Origin: CAZGHF01 sp964525595
GTDB taxonomy: Bacteria; Patescibacteriota; Minisyncoccia; UBA6257; GWB1-50-10
Direction: 5' to 3'
DNA length: 28,384 bases
Assembly: GCA_964525595.1 (NCBI GenBank)
Contig: CAZGHF010000010.1
Span: forward strand, 1-28,384
Shown: positions 21,427 to 27,466 of the stretch, one piece after another
How the letters are laid out: every line of letters begins with the position of its first letter
How positions within the stretch are numbered: position 1 is the stretch's first letter
Notes under the pieces: model-generated
Databases searched by the model: none
Told to the model about the DNA's origin: nothing
Seen by the model: only the letters and a program-made list of their open reading frames with translations
Position numbers and translations under genes: made by a program

Positions 21427-22467
21427 ATGAAAGTCGAATACTCTGCAAAAAATTTATTTTCCCATTTGTCGATTTTTGGGGAACTCAACGAGAAAACCAA
21501 ACTTGATATATTTAAAGTTTCTTGTCGTAACAATTTTCGTTATCTATATTCCCCAAACCAAAGTCAAAAGCTGGCGCTTAAACATATTCTAAAGGCGAAT
21601 AGACTTCGAGATATTACACTATTTGAAGAAATATTAGAAAGAGCCGATGGCAATCTTAATCATACTGGTTTGAAGAAGGAAAACTACCTAAAAAAAGTCT
21701 TAGGAATTGAGAAAATTGCGCAAACTATTCAATTAGATAGGTGGGAATCAAGCGTAATGATAAATATCTGTTTGGCTCAGAATAACCTCTGTCCATTCTT
21801 GCGTTTTGCATTTAATCAGTGGCACGATATTTCTCAGAGCAATGCTTATTCGTTAATTCCCTCGTTGATAGAGTTCAGTACTGTATATTTATATCGTCTA
21901 GCACCGATCAACAAAAAAGTTGATGTGTGCGGTGTTTATTTTGCTGACGGATCACATAATTCTCTATTTCTCATTAAAGAAACCAAACAAATTAAAAAGG
22001 TGCCAAAAAGTATTGGTGCTGTTTCTTTCATCAACGATCAAGAAGTAAAGACCATCAGAACCCTTCTTAATAGCGAACTGAAAAAGTATATTCCCCATCT
22101 TCTTAGTTATGACAAATTTACTAAAGTGATTACAAGACAATATATAAATGGGGGAACGGGGCACAAGTTACTCACGACTAACTTTTTCGATAAAGATACT
22201 GACGCCATCGAAGATTTAAAAGAGTTTTTTCATCTTTACAAGAAAGTAGCGAGAATGCTTAAAATCAATCTCGATATTCACCCTGGCAATTTTGTATGGT
22301 CAAAAGAAAAACATCAGTGGTTCCTTGTTGATACTGGACCAATACCATTGATTGGCTCCGAGTATTTTCCTTTAAATTCTTTTGAAGACTACTTCCAAAA
22401 AATCTGGATTGAGAGACACAAACGAATAAAAGAAATGCCAATACGATCTGTCGATCTAATCCTCTAA
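21427..22467 (+). CDS. kinase-like (APH/protein-kinase fold) protein, unknown substrate
   Basis: The 346-residue protein is not one I can name, but its C-terminal third has the phosphotransferase active-site pattern: LDIHPGNFVW (D283, H285, N288) as catalytic loop and, after a short strand, FLVDTGP (D302) as the metal-binding DFG equivalent. This H-P-G-N...D-x-G arrangement is found in aminoglycoside-phosphotransferase and bacterial kinase-like folds. An N-lobe with a strand KVDVCGVYFADGSHNSLFLIKETKQ precedes it, K-x-K near the nucleotide site. The first 150 residues are helical and unassigned. It is transcribed away from the decarboxylase-DAHPS-tyrS trio across a shared promoter region and may serve the same pathway; this is inference. 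Confidence 0.55.
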   Translation: MKVEYSAKNLFSHLSIFGELNEKTKLDIFKVSCRNNFRYLYSPNQSQKLALKHILKANRLRDITLFEEILERADGNLNHTGLKKENYLKKVLGIEKIAQTIQLDRWESSVMINICLAQNNLCPFLRFAFNQWHDISQSNAYSLIPSLIEFSTVYLYRLAPINKKVDVCGVYFADGSHNSLFLIKETKQIKKVPKSIGAVSFINDQEVKTIRTLLNSELKKYIPHLLSYDKFTKVITRQYINGGTGHKLLTTNFFDKDTDAIEDLKEFFHLYKKVARMLKINLDIHPGNFVWSKEKHQWFLVDTGPIPLIGSEYFPLNSFEDYFQKIWIERHKRIKEMPIRSVDLIL

Positions 22468-22490
22468 GCCTACCTTCGCCAAATTTGCAT

Positions 22491-22707
22491 GGAGCGAGCG
22501 AGCAAGGCGTGGAGGGGTTCAAGGGGAGGAAACGCCTTGCCCGCGAGCCGTCCGCGAAGCCCCGTCGCTCCACCCGGAAACTTCACGGGCGGAACCGAGC
22601 ACCCCCCTTTCTTTAATTGAAAAAATTTTTAGGGGGTGCGCAAAAGAAAAATTGTAAGGAAAAATTTTTGCGAGGTTGCCGCCGGAGCGTTAGCGGAGGT
22701 GGGCGGC
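22491..22707. other. GC-rich structured intergenic region between the kinase-like gene and tRNA-Leu
   Basis: Three hairpins are visible in the 282-base gap. GGAGCGA (22491-22497) pairs with TCGCTCC (22565-22571) and encloses GCAAGGCGT (22502-22510) with ACGCCTTGC (22532-22540). GCACCCCC (22599-22606) pairs with GGGGGTGC (22632-22639) across an AT-rich loop. GCCGCC (22678-22683) pairs with GGCGGC (22702-22707). No credible coding frame is seen. It may terminate the kinase-like mRNA or the tRNA transcript, encode a small RNA, or be a palindromic repeat array. Confidence 0.5.
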
Positions 22708-22749
22708 GGGGCGAGGTATCACCACGCGCTCGGCTTCATTGTTTTGTTG

Positions 22750-22836
22750 TGGTGCCCGGGGTGGGATTTGAACCCACATGGGATTTGTTCCCACAGCATT
22801 TTGAGTGCTGCGCGTATACCGTTCCGCCACCCGGGC
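22750..22836 (-). tRNA. tRNA-Leu (anticodon CAA)
   Basis: On the minus strand the acceptor stem GCCCGGG (22836-22830) pairs with CCCGGGC (22760-22754), followed by A and an encoded CCA. The D-arm GGCGGAA...GGTATACGC is normal, the anticodon stem CAGCA/TGCTG encloses a loop with CAA, the long variable arm TGGGAACAAATCCCA marks a class II tRNA, and the T-loop GGTTCAAATCC is canonical. CAA reads the Leu codon TTG. Confidence 0.97.
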
Positions 22837-22848
22837 GAGCGAATTTAT

Positions 22849-22877
22849 TTGATAGTACAATAAAGAAGCGATATAGT
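22849..22877 (+). promoter_or_regulatory. promoter of parA
   Basis: TTGATA (22849-22854), 17-base spacer and TATAGT (22872-22877), 18 bases before the ATG at 22896. Confidence 0.7.
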
Positions 22878-22895
22878 AAATAAAGTTTCAAACTA

Positions 22896-23714
22896 ATGAC
22901 TCGTGTTATTTCAATTTTTAACCAGAAAGGGGGAGTCGGGAAAACCACCACGGCCATGAATCTTGGAGCTTATCTCGCTATGTCCGGGAAACGCACGCTC
23001 TTAATTGATTTTGACCCGCAGTTTAACGCCACAGTCGGCTGTGGGGTGCGTTATGGACCTGATGAAACAATTTATCACGCTATTCTTGCAGGAGCGGCAC
23101 CGGAGCGGGTGATAAAGACTACTTTCCTCGCGAATTTTGACATTGTGCCGGCTTCAGCCGACTTAGCCGGCGCTCTTGTTGAGCTTGTTAATCTTCCGGA
23201 CCGGGAAACTTATTTGAAAAATTTCATTGCTAAAGTCCGCGAACGGTATGACTTTGTTCTCATTGATTTGGGTCCGAGCTTGAATCTCCTTACGATAAAC
23301 GGTCTTATGGCGTCCGATGAAGTAATTGTTCCCATTCAGTGCGAGTATTACAGCCTGGAGGGTTTGAGTCAGCTTTTACAAACGATAGATTTAGTAAAAA
23401 CTAACCTCGGGCACGATATCAAGGTGGCCGGGGCGCTCCTTACGATGTATGACAAGCGGGAGAAGCTTTCCCGGGAAATTGCCCGGGAAGTGCGGCGCCG
23501 GTTTCCTCATCGCGTTTATGAGGTGGAAATTCCCCGTTCGGTGGCGCTTGCCGAGGCACCGAGTTTTCAAAAACCCGTCGTTTTGTATGCTCCTCAATCA
23601 GCCGGCGCCCGGGCCTATGAGATGCTAGCGAGAGAAGTTGCAGATTACCAATCTTCGCCACCTCCTCATCAATCAAAGTCTCCGGAAGATATATATTATC
23701 CTCGCTCGAATTAA
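22896..23714 (+). CDS. parA: chromosome partitioning ATPase ParA/Soj
   Basis: The 272-residue protein has the deviant Walker A KGGVGKTTTAMNLG near residues 11-24, the A' motif LLIDFDPQFNAT and Walker B FVLIDLGPSLNLLTINGL, followed by VPIQCEYYSLEGL and KREKLSREIAREVRRRF, all typical of chromosomal ParA/Soj. ParA dimerises with ATP on DNA and drives origin segregation with ParB. The C-terminus has a short Pro/Ser-rich tail. parB follows on the same strand, but after an unusual 514-base structured spacer instead of the usual overlap. Confidence 0.95.
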   Translation: MTRVISIFNQKGGVGKTTTAMNLGAYLAMSGKRTLLIDFDPQFNATVGCGVRYGPDETIYHAILAGAAPERVIKTTFLANFDIVPASADLAGALVELVNLPDRETYLKNFIAKVRERYDFVLIDLGPSLNLLTINGLMASDEVIVPIQCEYYSLEGLSQLLQTIDLVKTNLGHDIKVAGALLTMYDKREKLSREIAREVRRRFPHRVYEVEIPRSVALAEAPSFQKPVVLYAPQSAGARAYEMLAREVADYQSSPPPHQSKSPEDIYYPRSN

Positions 23715-23795
23715 GAAACTACGAACAATACCGAACTCGACCAATCTGCCTCTCCGGCGGATTGGGACTCAAACAGCGATATTGTTCTGTTTCTT
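23713..23795 (+). other. long hairpin immediately after parA
   Basis: AAGAAAC (23713-23719) pairs with GTTTCTT (23789-23795) and GAACAATA (23723-23730) with TATTGTTC (23780-23787). Inside is a 10-bp stem CCAATCTGCC/GGCGGATTGG (23741-23750 with 23756-23765, one G-U). It starts at the parA stop; it lacks a T-run, so it is not a standard terminator. Confidence 0.6.
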
Positions 23796-23820
23796 TCAAA
23801 TTCTCACTCGGTAATCTATA

Positions 23821-24007
23821 AATCTTCCTCCGACAGATTTTTTCGGAGGGGCGAAGATTGATTGAGTAGAAGGCAGGTTTTCGCAGTTCACTTTTCCACA
23901 GTTGACACTCCTTCTCATTGTTTTACCATTTTTCTTAGTTCGTGGCTTTCGGGATGTTTCGGACGCCTTTGACAAGAGGAGCGTACGACCTCAAGTCGAG
24001 GGTCGTT
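23821..24007 (+). other. further hairpins in the parA-parB spacer
   Basis: AATCTTCCTCCG (23821-23832) pairs with CGGAG (23844-23848) and GAAGATT (23853-23859) around a GGGC bulge. ACGACCTC pairs with GAGGGTCGT (about 23985-24006), followed by a T-rich stretch. No coding frame or parS-like palindrome is seen here. Confidence 0.5.
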
Positions 24008-24050
24008 CATTTATTTTGACTGTCAACGGACTCATGCGCGTGCATGCAAA

Positions 24051-24205
24051 CTAAAACAGAGGAAGGCGAAAGGCCGGAGTTTTGCGGAAACGATTACTTC
24101 ATAAATTTCGAGGTGTTCTTTAAACGAATTTTTATTACTCGAAATCTTAACTTGAGGGAAAGTTCTGTGAAAAACCGGCTTACAAGCCCCTCTGTTTTGG
24201 TTTTT
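24051..24205 (+). ncRNA. candidate structured small RNA, 6S-like architecture
   Basis: CTAAAACAGAGG (24051-24062) and CCTCTGTTTTGG (24189-24200) form a 12-bp closing stem (one G-U), followed by TTTTT as terminator. Inside, GCCGG(AG)TTTT (24074-24084) pairs with AAAACCGGC; next come unpaired purine-rich stretches on both sides, then AATTTCGAG/CTCGAAAT (about 24104-24145) around an apical loop. Closing stem, central bubble and apical stem in about 150 bases is the layout of 6S RNA, which binds RNA polymerase. The 3' part ACCGGCTTAC also recalls the RNase P conserved end, but the 5' RNase P motif is absent and the size is too small. A weak TTGACT (24016-24021) lies upstream. Identity is inference. 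Confidence 0.4.
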
Positions 24206-24228
24206 AGATAGATGATAAAATATAGATA

Positions 24229-25233
24229 ATGCTAGGAAGAGGTTTAGAATCTTTAATCCCTAAAAAGAATAAGGATTCCGGGAAACAATTTCAAAAAACC
24301 AGCGGTTCTTCGTCTCCAGTGACTGAAGAACATCTTAACTCTCATTCCCGCGGCAACCAATCGCTTCCGGCTGACCAACCTCGCGAGAGTTCCCTGCCTC
24401 GCCGGCAGGTGGGCGAGACATTTCCTTCAGCCGTTCCCCGGGGTCCTGACCGCCCACGTAAGGAATCTATTTTTCATATTGAAGTTGAAAAAACAAAACC
24501 CAATCCTTATCAGCCTCGCCGGAATTTTAAAGAAGAAGACTTGGCTGAACTGGCTAACTCAATCAGGGAATTCGGGATTATCCAGCCGCTTGTGGTTACC
24601 AAAATTGAGAAAGAAACACCGACCGGTACCGAAGTTACTTATCAGCTTGTTGCCGGGGAGCGCCGGCTTATGGCCGCTAAACTTATTGGTTTGCGCTCCG
24701 TGCCCGCAATCGTAAGACATTTTGATGCTCACCGGACTAAGCTGGAGGTTGCTCTTGTTGAAAACGTCCAGCGAAGCAGTCTCAGTCCGATTGAAGCGGC
24801 TCGCGCTTATGCCCGACTCCAGGACGAATTCAGTCTTACTCAGCGGGAGATAGCCGCAAAAATCGGCAAGAGCAGGGAGACTGTTGCAAACGCAGTCCGG
24901 CTTTTGAACCTTCCGACAGATATTCAGGAAGCTCTTTCCGAAGGCCGGATAAACGAATCCCAAGCCAGAGTTTTACTTGCTTCCTCCAGTCCGGTTGGTC
25001 AGAAAGAACTTTTCGAAAAGTTTTTAGAAGGTAAAACGGCTGCCGGAGTGAAGAAAACTCCAGCGCCGGTTGATCCGGAAGCCAAGTATTGGGAGCGGCG
25101 TCTTGAGGAAAAACTGGGACATTCGGTAGAGATTCGAAGGAAGAAAGGTAAAGGTAAAATGACGGTCAGATTTCACTCTGATGCGGAGTGGCAGAGCATT
25201 TTAGATAAGATAATGGGACCTGACGCGGATTAA
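24229..25233 (+). CDS. parB: chromosome partitioning protein ParB
   Basis: The 334-residue protein has the chromosomal ParB order: LGRGLESLIP at the start (the ParA-contacting N-terminus), a low-complexity linker (residues ~15-80), PNPYQPRRNFKEEDLAELANSIREFGIIQPLVV, the CTP-binding VAGERRLMAAKLIGL with GERR, VENVQRSSLSPIEAARAYARL, and the HTH segment SLTQREIAAKIGKSRETVANAVRLLNLP, then SQARVLL and a C-terminal dimerisation domain. ParB loads at parS and clamps DNA using CTP. The linker contains a CCTGCC/GGCAGG hairpin (24393-24409), which may be a palindromic insertion tolerated in disordered sequence. The ATG is preceded by AT-rich TAAAATATAG and no Shine-Dalgarno sequence, so the mRNA may be leaderless and independent of parA. 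Confidence 0.95.
   Translation: MLGRGLESLIPKKNKDSGKQFQKTSGSSSPVTEEHLNSHSRGNQSLPADQPRESSLPRRQVGETFPSAVPRGPDRPRKESIFHIEVEKTKPNPYQPRRNFKEEDLAELANSIREFGIIQPLVVTKIEKETPTGTEVTYQLVAGERRLMAAKLIGLRSVPAIVRHFDAHRTKLEVALVENVQRSSLSPIEAARAYARLQDEFSLTQREIAAKIGKSRETVANAVRLLNLPTDIQEALSEGRINESQARVLLASSSPVGQKELFEKFLEGKTAAGVKKTPAPVDPEAKYWERRLEEKLGHSVEIRRKKGKGKMTVRFHSDAEWQSILDKIMGPDAD
24393..24417 (+). repeat. GC-rich palindromic element inside parB
   Basis: CCTGCC (24393-24398) and GGCAGG (24404-24409) form one hairpin, and CTCGCC (24398-24403) with GGCGAG (24412-24417) an alternative one. It lies in the disordered linker coding region. Confidence 0.55.
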
Positions 25234-25237
25234 ATTT

Positions 25238-26932
25238 TTAGCGGCCGAGTTTATAATTCACTTCTTTTACGCCTTCTACTTTTTTAATCCTCACAAGGAT
25301 TTTTCCAATTTGCGATTTTGAAAAGGACTTGGTTTTTATCGTAACGGTTGAGAGAGCGCCGCGCTTGTCAGTGGAGCTTACCAAGTAAGTGATGTTTATT
25401 TTCATTCCTCCGAATATTGAGGTAATGTCTTTTAGGAATCCGGGCCTATCCCGATTTATAATCTTGAACTCCATGTTTTTGGGTTTTTCTCCCAAGATAG
25501 AATGAACTTTTTTCTTTAATTTACTCCTAATATGCTCTCTCGCGATGGAGGTTTTGATAAATCGAAGCCAGTCTTCTGAGGGTTTCTTCCCGCGTTGGGT
25601 CATGATTTCCACTACGTCGCCGGAAAGGAGTTCATAGTCAAGCGGCACTATTTTCCCATTCACTTTTGCGCCGACACACTGGTTACCGATTTCACTGTGA
25701 ATGTGGTAAGCAAAGTCAACCGGCGTTGCTCCGCTTGGCAGGTCAATAACATCATTATGAGGAGTAATTACAAAAATTCTGTCTTTAAAGAAATCCACAG
25801 CCAGGGAGTCAGCAAATTCCTTGTCGGAAACATGCTGCTGCCAATTACGGAGTTGTTCTACCCAGAGAAGTTCTTTGCAGTTTTTTACTCCTTTCCAGTT
25901 CTTTTTACTGCGTTTGGAGCTCTTTACCTGTTCATAAGCCCAGTGAGCGGCAATGCCAAGTTCATCTTCTTCGTGCATTTCCTCAGTTCGGATTTGGAAT
26001 TCAATAATCTTGTTATCCAGAGCAAAAACGGTTGTATGGAGGCTCCGGTAGCCGTTAGGTTTAGGTCTTGCAATGTAATCCTTAATCCGGCCCGGCAGAG
26101 GCGGCCACATTTTGTGGATTACGCCGAGGGCGGCATAGCAGTCTTCGACATTTTTAACAATTATCCGGAGAGCCGTTAAATCGTAAATTTTGTCAAGATC
26201 CATGTCGTAGCGCTGGAGTTTCTTGTAAAGGCTGGAATGACGTTTAGCCCGCGAGTCAACAACAAGAGGTTTTATACCGTTTTTTTTGAGAAGCTTCTTA
26301 ACGACTGGCCTCAGCCTTTCGGTGTATTTTTCCCTTTCTTCATATCTCTCTTTCACATTTTTTAAGAGCCATTCATACCCTTCGGGATATAGGTAAGGAA
26401 AAGCCAGGTCTTCAAGCTCACCGGAGAGACGCTGCATGCCGAGTCGGTAGGCGAGAGGCGCGTATATTTCACTCGTTTCCCAGGCAAAACGTTCCTGCCT
26501 TTCGGGCGGGAGGAATTTAAGAGTCTGCATATTATGGCGGCGGTCGGCGAGTTTGATAATGACAACCCTCAAATCGCGGCTGAAAAAAATAATGAATTTT
26601 CGGAGAGTTTCCACATCCGGTTTTTTTTCCGAGTACTGAACCTTTTTCAGTTTTGTTAAACTGTCAACAAAGAAAGAAACTTCCTTGCCGAATCTCTTTT
26701 CAATATCGGAGAGAGTATAGTTTGTGTCTTCAATTATGTCGTGGAGAAGGGCGGCAATGACAGGTTCTTCGTCAAGGCCCCAATCACTCACGGTTTTGGC
26801 GACCGCTTCGCAGTGGGAGAAATAAGGGTCACCGCTCTCACGTTTTTTATCTTTGTGAGCTTCTTTAGCAAAGCCGTAAGCTTCGCGAACGGCGCTTTTT
26901 TGCGGATATTTTTGAAGCCATTGGGAGTTCAT
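25238..26932 (-). CDS. rsh: RelA/SpoT-family (p)ppGpp synthetase/hydrolase, shortened C-terminus
   Basis: The 564-residue protein has an N-terminal HD hydrolase domain (H40, then H64 and D65 of LLHDIIEDT, and DRRHNMQTL), so ppGpp hydrolysis is likely intact. The synthetase domain follows: RAKRHSSLYKKLQ, KIYDLTALRIIV, GRIKDYIARPKPNGYRSLHTTVF and a late EFQIRTEEMHEEDELGIAAHWAYE. A TGS domain comes next (DRIFVITPHNDVIDLPSGATPVDFAYHIH...). An ACT domain (KIINRDRPGFLKDITSIFGGMKINITYL) ends the protein. The stretch between TGS and ACT is only about 40 residues, so the helical and zinc-finger/conserved-Cys regions of ~730-residue RSH enzymes are missing; those mediate ribosome binding. A TTGTCA-17-TAGAAT promoter precedes it. 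It converges on parB with a 4-base gap. Confidence 0.93.
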   Translation of the reverse strand: MNSQWLQKYPQKSAVREAYGFAKEAHKDKKRESGDPYFSHCEAVAKTVSDWGLDEEPVIAALLHDIIEDTNYTLSDIEKRFGKEVSFFVDSLTKLKKVQYSEKKPDVETLRKFIIFFSRDLRVVIIKLADRRHNMQTLKFLPPERQERFAWETSEIYAPLAYRLGMQRLSGELEDLAFPYLYPEGYEWLLKNVKERYEEREKYTERLRPVVKKLLKKNGIKPLVVDSRAKRHSSLYKKLQRYDMDLDKIYDLTALRIIVKNVEDCYAALGVIHKMWPPLPGRIKDYIARPKPNGYRSLHTTVFALDNKIIEFQIRTEEMHEEDELGIAAHWAYEQVKSSKRSKKNWKGVKNCKELLWVEQLRNWQQHVSDKEFADSLAVDFFKDRIFVITPHNDVIDLPSGATPVDFAYHIHSEIGNQCVGAKVNGKIVPLDYELLSGDVVEIMTQRGKKPSEDWLRFIKTSIAREHIRSKLKKKVHSILGEKPKNMEFKIINRDRPGFLKDITSIFGGMKINITYLVSSTDKRGALSTVTIKTKSFSKSQIGKILVRIKKVEGVKEVNYKLGR

Positions 26933-26946
26933 ATAGGGGAGTCTTT

Positions 26947-26975
26947 ATTCTATATCTCGTGGATTTATTTGACAA
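26947..26975 (-). promoter_or_regulatory. promoter of rsh
   Basis: TTGTCA (26975-26970), 17-base spacer and TAGAAT (26952-26947) on the minus strand, with the start codon 14 bases beyond, giving a very short leader. Confidence 0.7.
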
Positions 26976-27007
26976 ATTACCGCTTGTTTTTACCGGGTTG
27001 ACCCCGT

Positions 27008-27067
27008 ATAGTAATAAGCCGCCCCTGGGCGGCTGACGCCACTGCCTACGGCAGGGCGGATTACTAT
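27008..27067. repeat. three-way-junction palindromic element between rsh and groES
   Basis: ATAGTAAT (27008-27015) pairs with ATTACTAT (27060-27067), enclosing two GC hairpins: AGCCGCCC/GGGCGGCT (27017-27024 with 27027-27034) and CGCC-a-CTGCC/GGCAG-GGCG (27037-27046 with 27050-27058). It folds on either strand. It resembles a REP-like element and shares the CTGCC/GGCAG core seen elsewhere in the window. Confidence 0.75.
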
Positions 27068-27072
27068 CTGGG

Positions 27073-27100
27073 TTGACAACTTTTGTTATTTTATTAAAAT
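27073..27100 (+). promoter_or_regulatory. promoter of groES-groEL
   Basis: TTGACA (27073-27078), 16-base spacer and TAAAAT (27095-27100). Confidence 0.75.
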
Positions 27101-27111
27101 GACTAATTAGA

Positions 27112-27138
27112 TTAGCAACAAAAGGTCTTGAGTGCCAA
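27112..27138 (+). promoter_or_regulatory. CIRCE-like operator (HrcA site)
   Basis: TTAGCAACA, 9 bases, GAGTGCCAA matches the CIRCE layout TTAGCACTC-N9-GAGTGCTAA: 8 of 9 bases in the right half, and TTAGCA intact in the left. It lies between the groES promoter and ATG 27150, where HrcA represses heat-shock genes. Confidence 0.7.
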
Positions 27139-27149
27139 AAATTAAATTT

Positions 27150-27452
27150 ATGAATTTTAAACCACTTTCGAATAACGTCCTCATCGAACCGATTAAAGAA
27201 GAGGCAAAAACAAAATCAGGTATTGTTTTGCCCGAAACGGCCGAAAAAAGCAAACAGACCAAAGGAAAAGTAATTGCTGTCGGCCCAGGCAAATTTAATG
27301 AAAAAGGCGAACGGAATCCGATGAACGTTAAAGTTGGCGACTTCGTTTTATTCGAAGAACCATGGTCGGAAAATAATAAGATAAAAGATGAGGGCAAAGA
27401 ATATTTCTTGGTCAAGGAAGAAGATATTCTGGCTATCATCGAAAATAGATAA
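27150..27452 (+). CDS. groES: co-chaperonin GroES
   Basis: The 100-residue protein has MNFKPLSNNVLIEPIKEEAKTKSGIVLPETA with the mobile-loop region between about residues 18 and 35, GKVIAVGPGK, and VGDFVLFEEPWSENNKIKDEGKEYFLVKEEDILAII, as in GroES. It caps the GroEL ring during protein folding. ATG 27150 is chosen over an in-frame GTG at 27132, which lies inside the CIRCE-like operator. groEL follows after 14 bases. Confidence 0.96.
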   Translation: MNFKPLSNNVLIEPIKEEAKTKSGIVLPETAEKSKQTKGKVIAVGPGKFNEKGERNPMNVKVGDFVLFEEPWSENNKIKDEGKEYFLVKEEDILAIIENR

Positions 27453-27466
27453 AAAAGCTTTAAATT

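Noticed and set aside
22617..22957. Open frames over the tRNA-Leu region
   Set aside because: They run through a canonical tRNA gene and GC-rich hairpins; motifs such as PGVGFEPTW are typical translations of tRNA genes.
24051..24205. RNase P RNA assignment for the spacer RNA
   Set aside because: The 3' ACCGGCTTAC resembles the RNase P conserved end, but GAGGAAAGTCC is absent at the 5' side and the element is only about 150 bases.
23715..24228. parS site in the parA-parB spacer
   Set aside because: No sequence close to the TGTTTCACGTGAAACA consensus was found by eye.
25595..26179. 194-codon plus-strand frame antisense to rsh
   Set aside because: The minus strand encodes conserved synthetase and TGS motifs; the antisense frame has no promoter, SD or motif.
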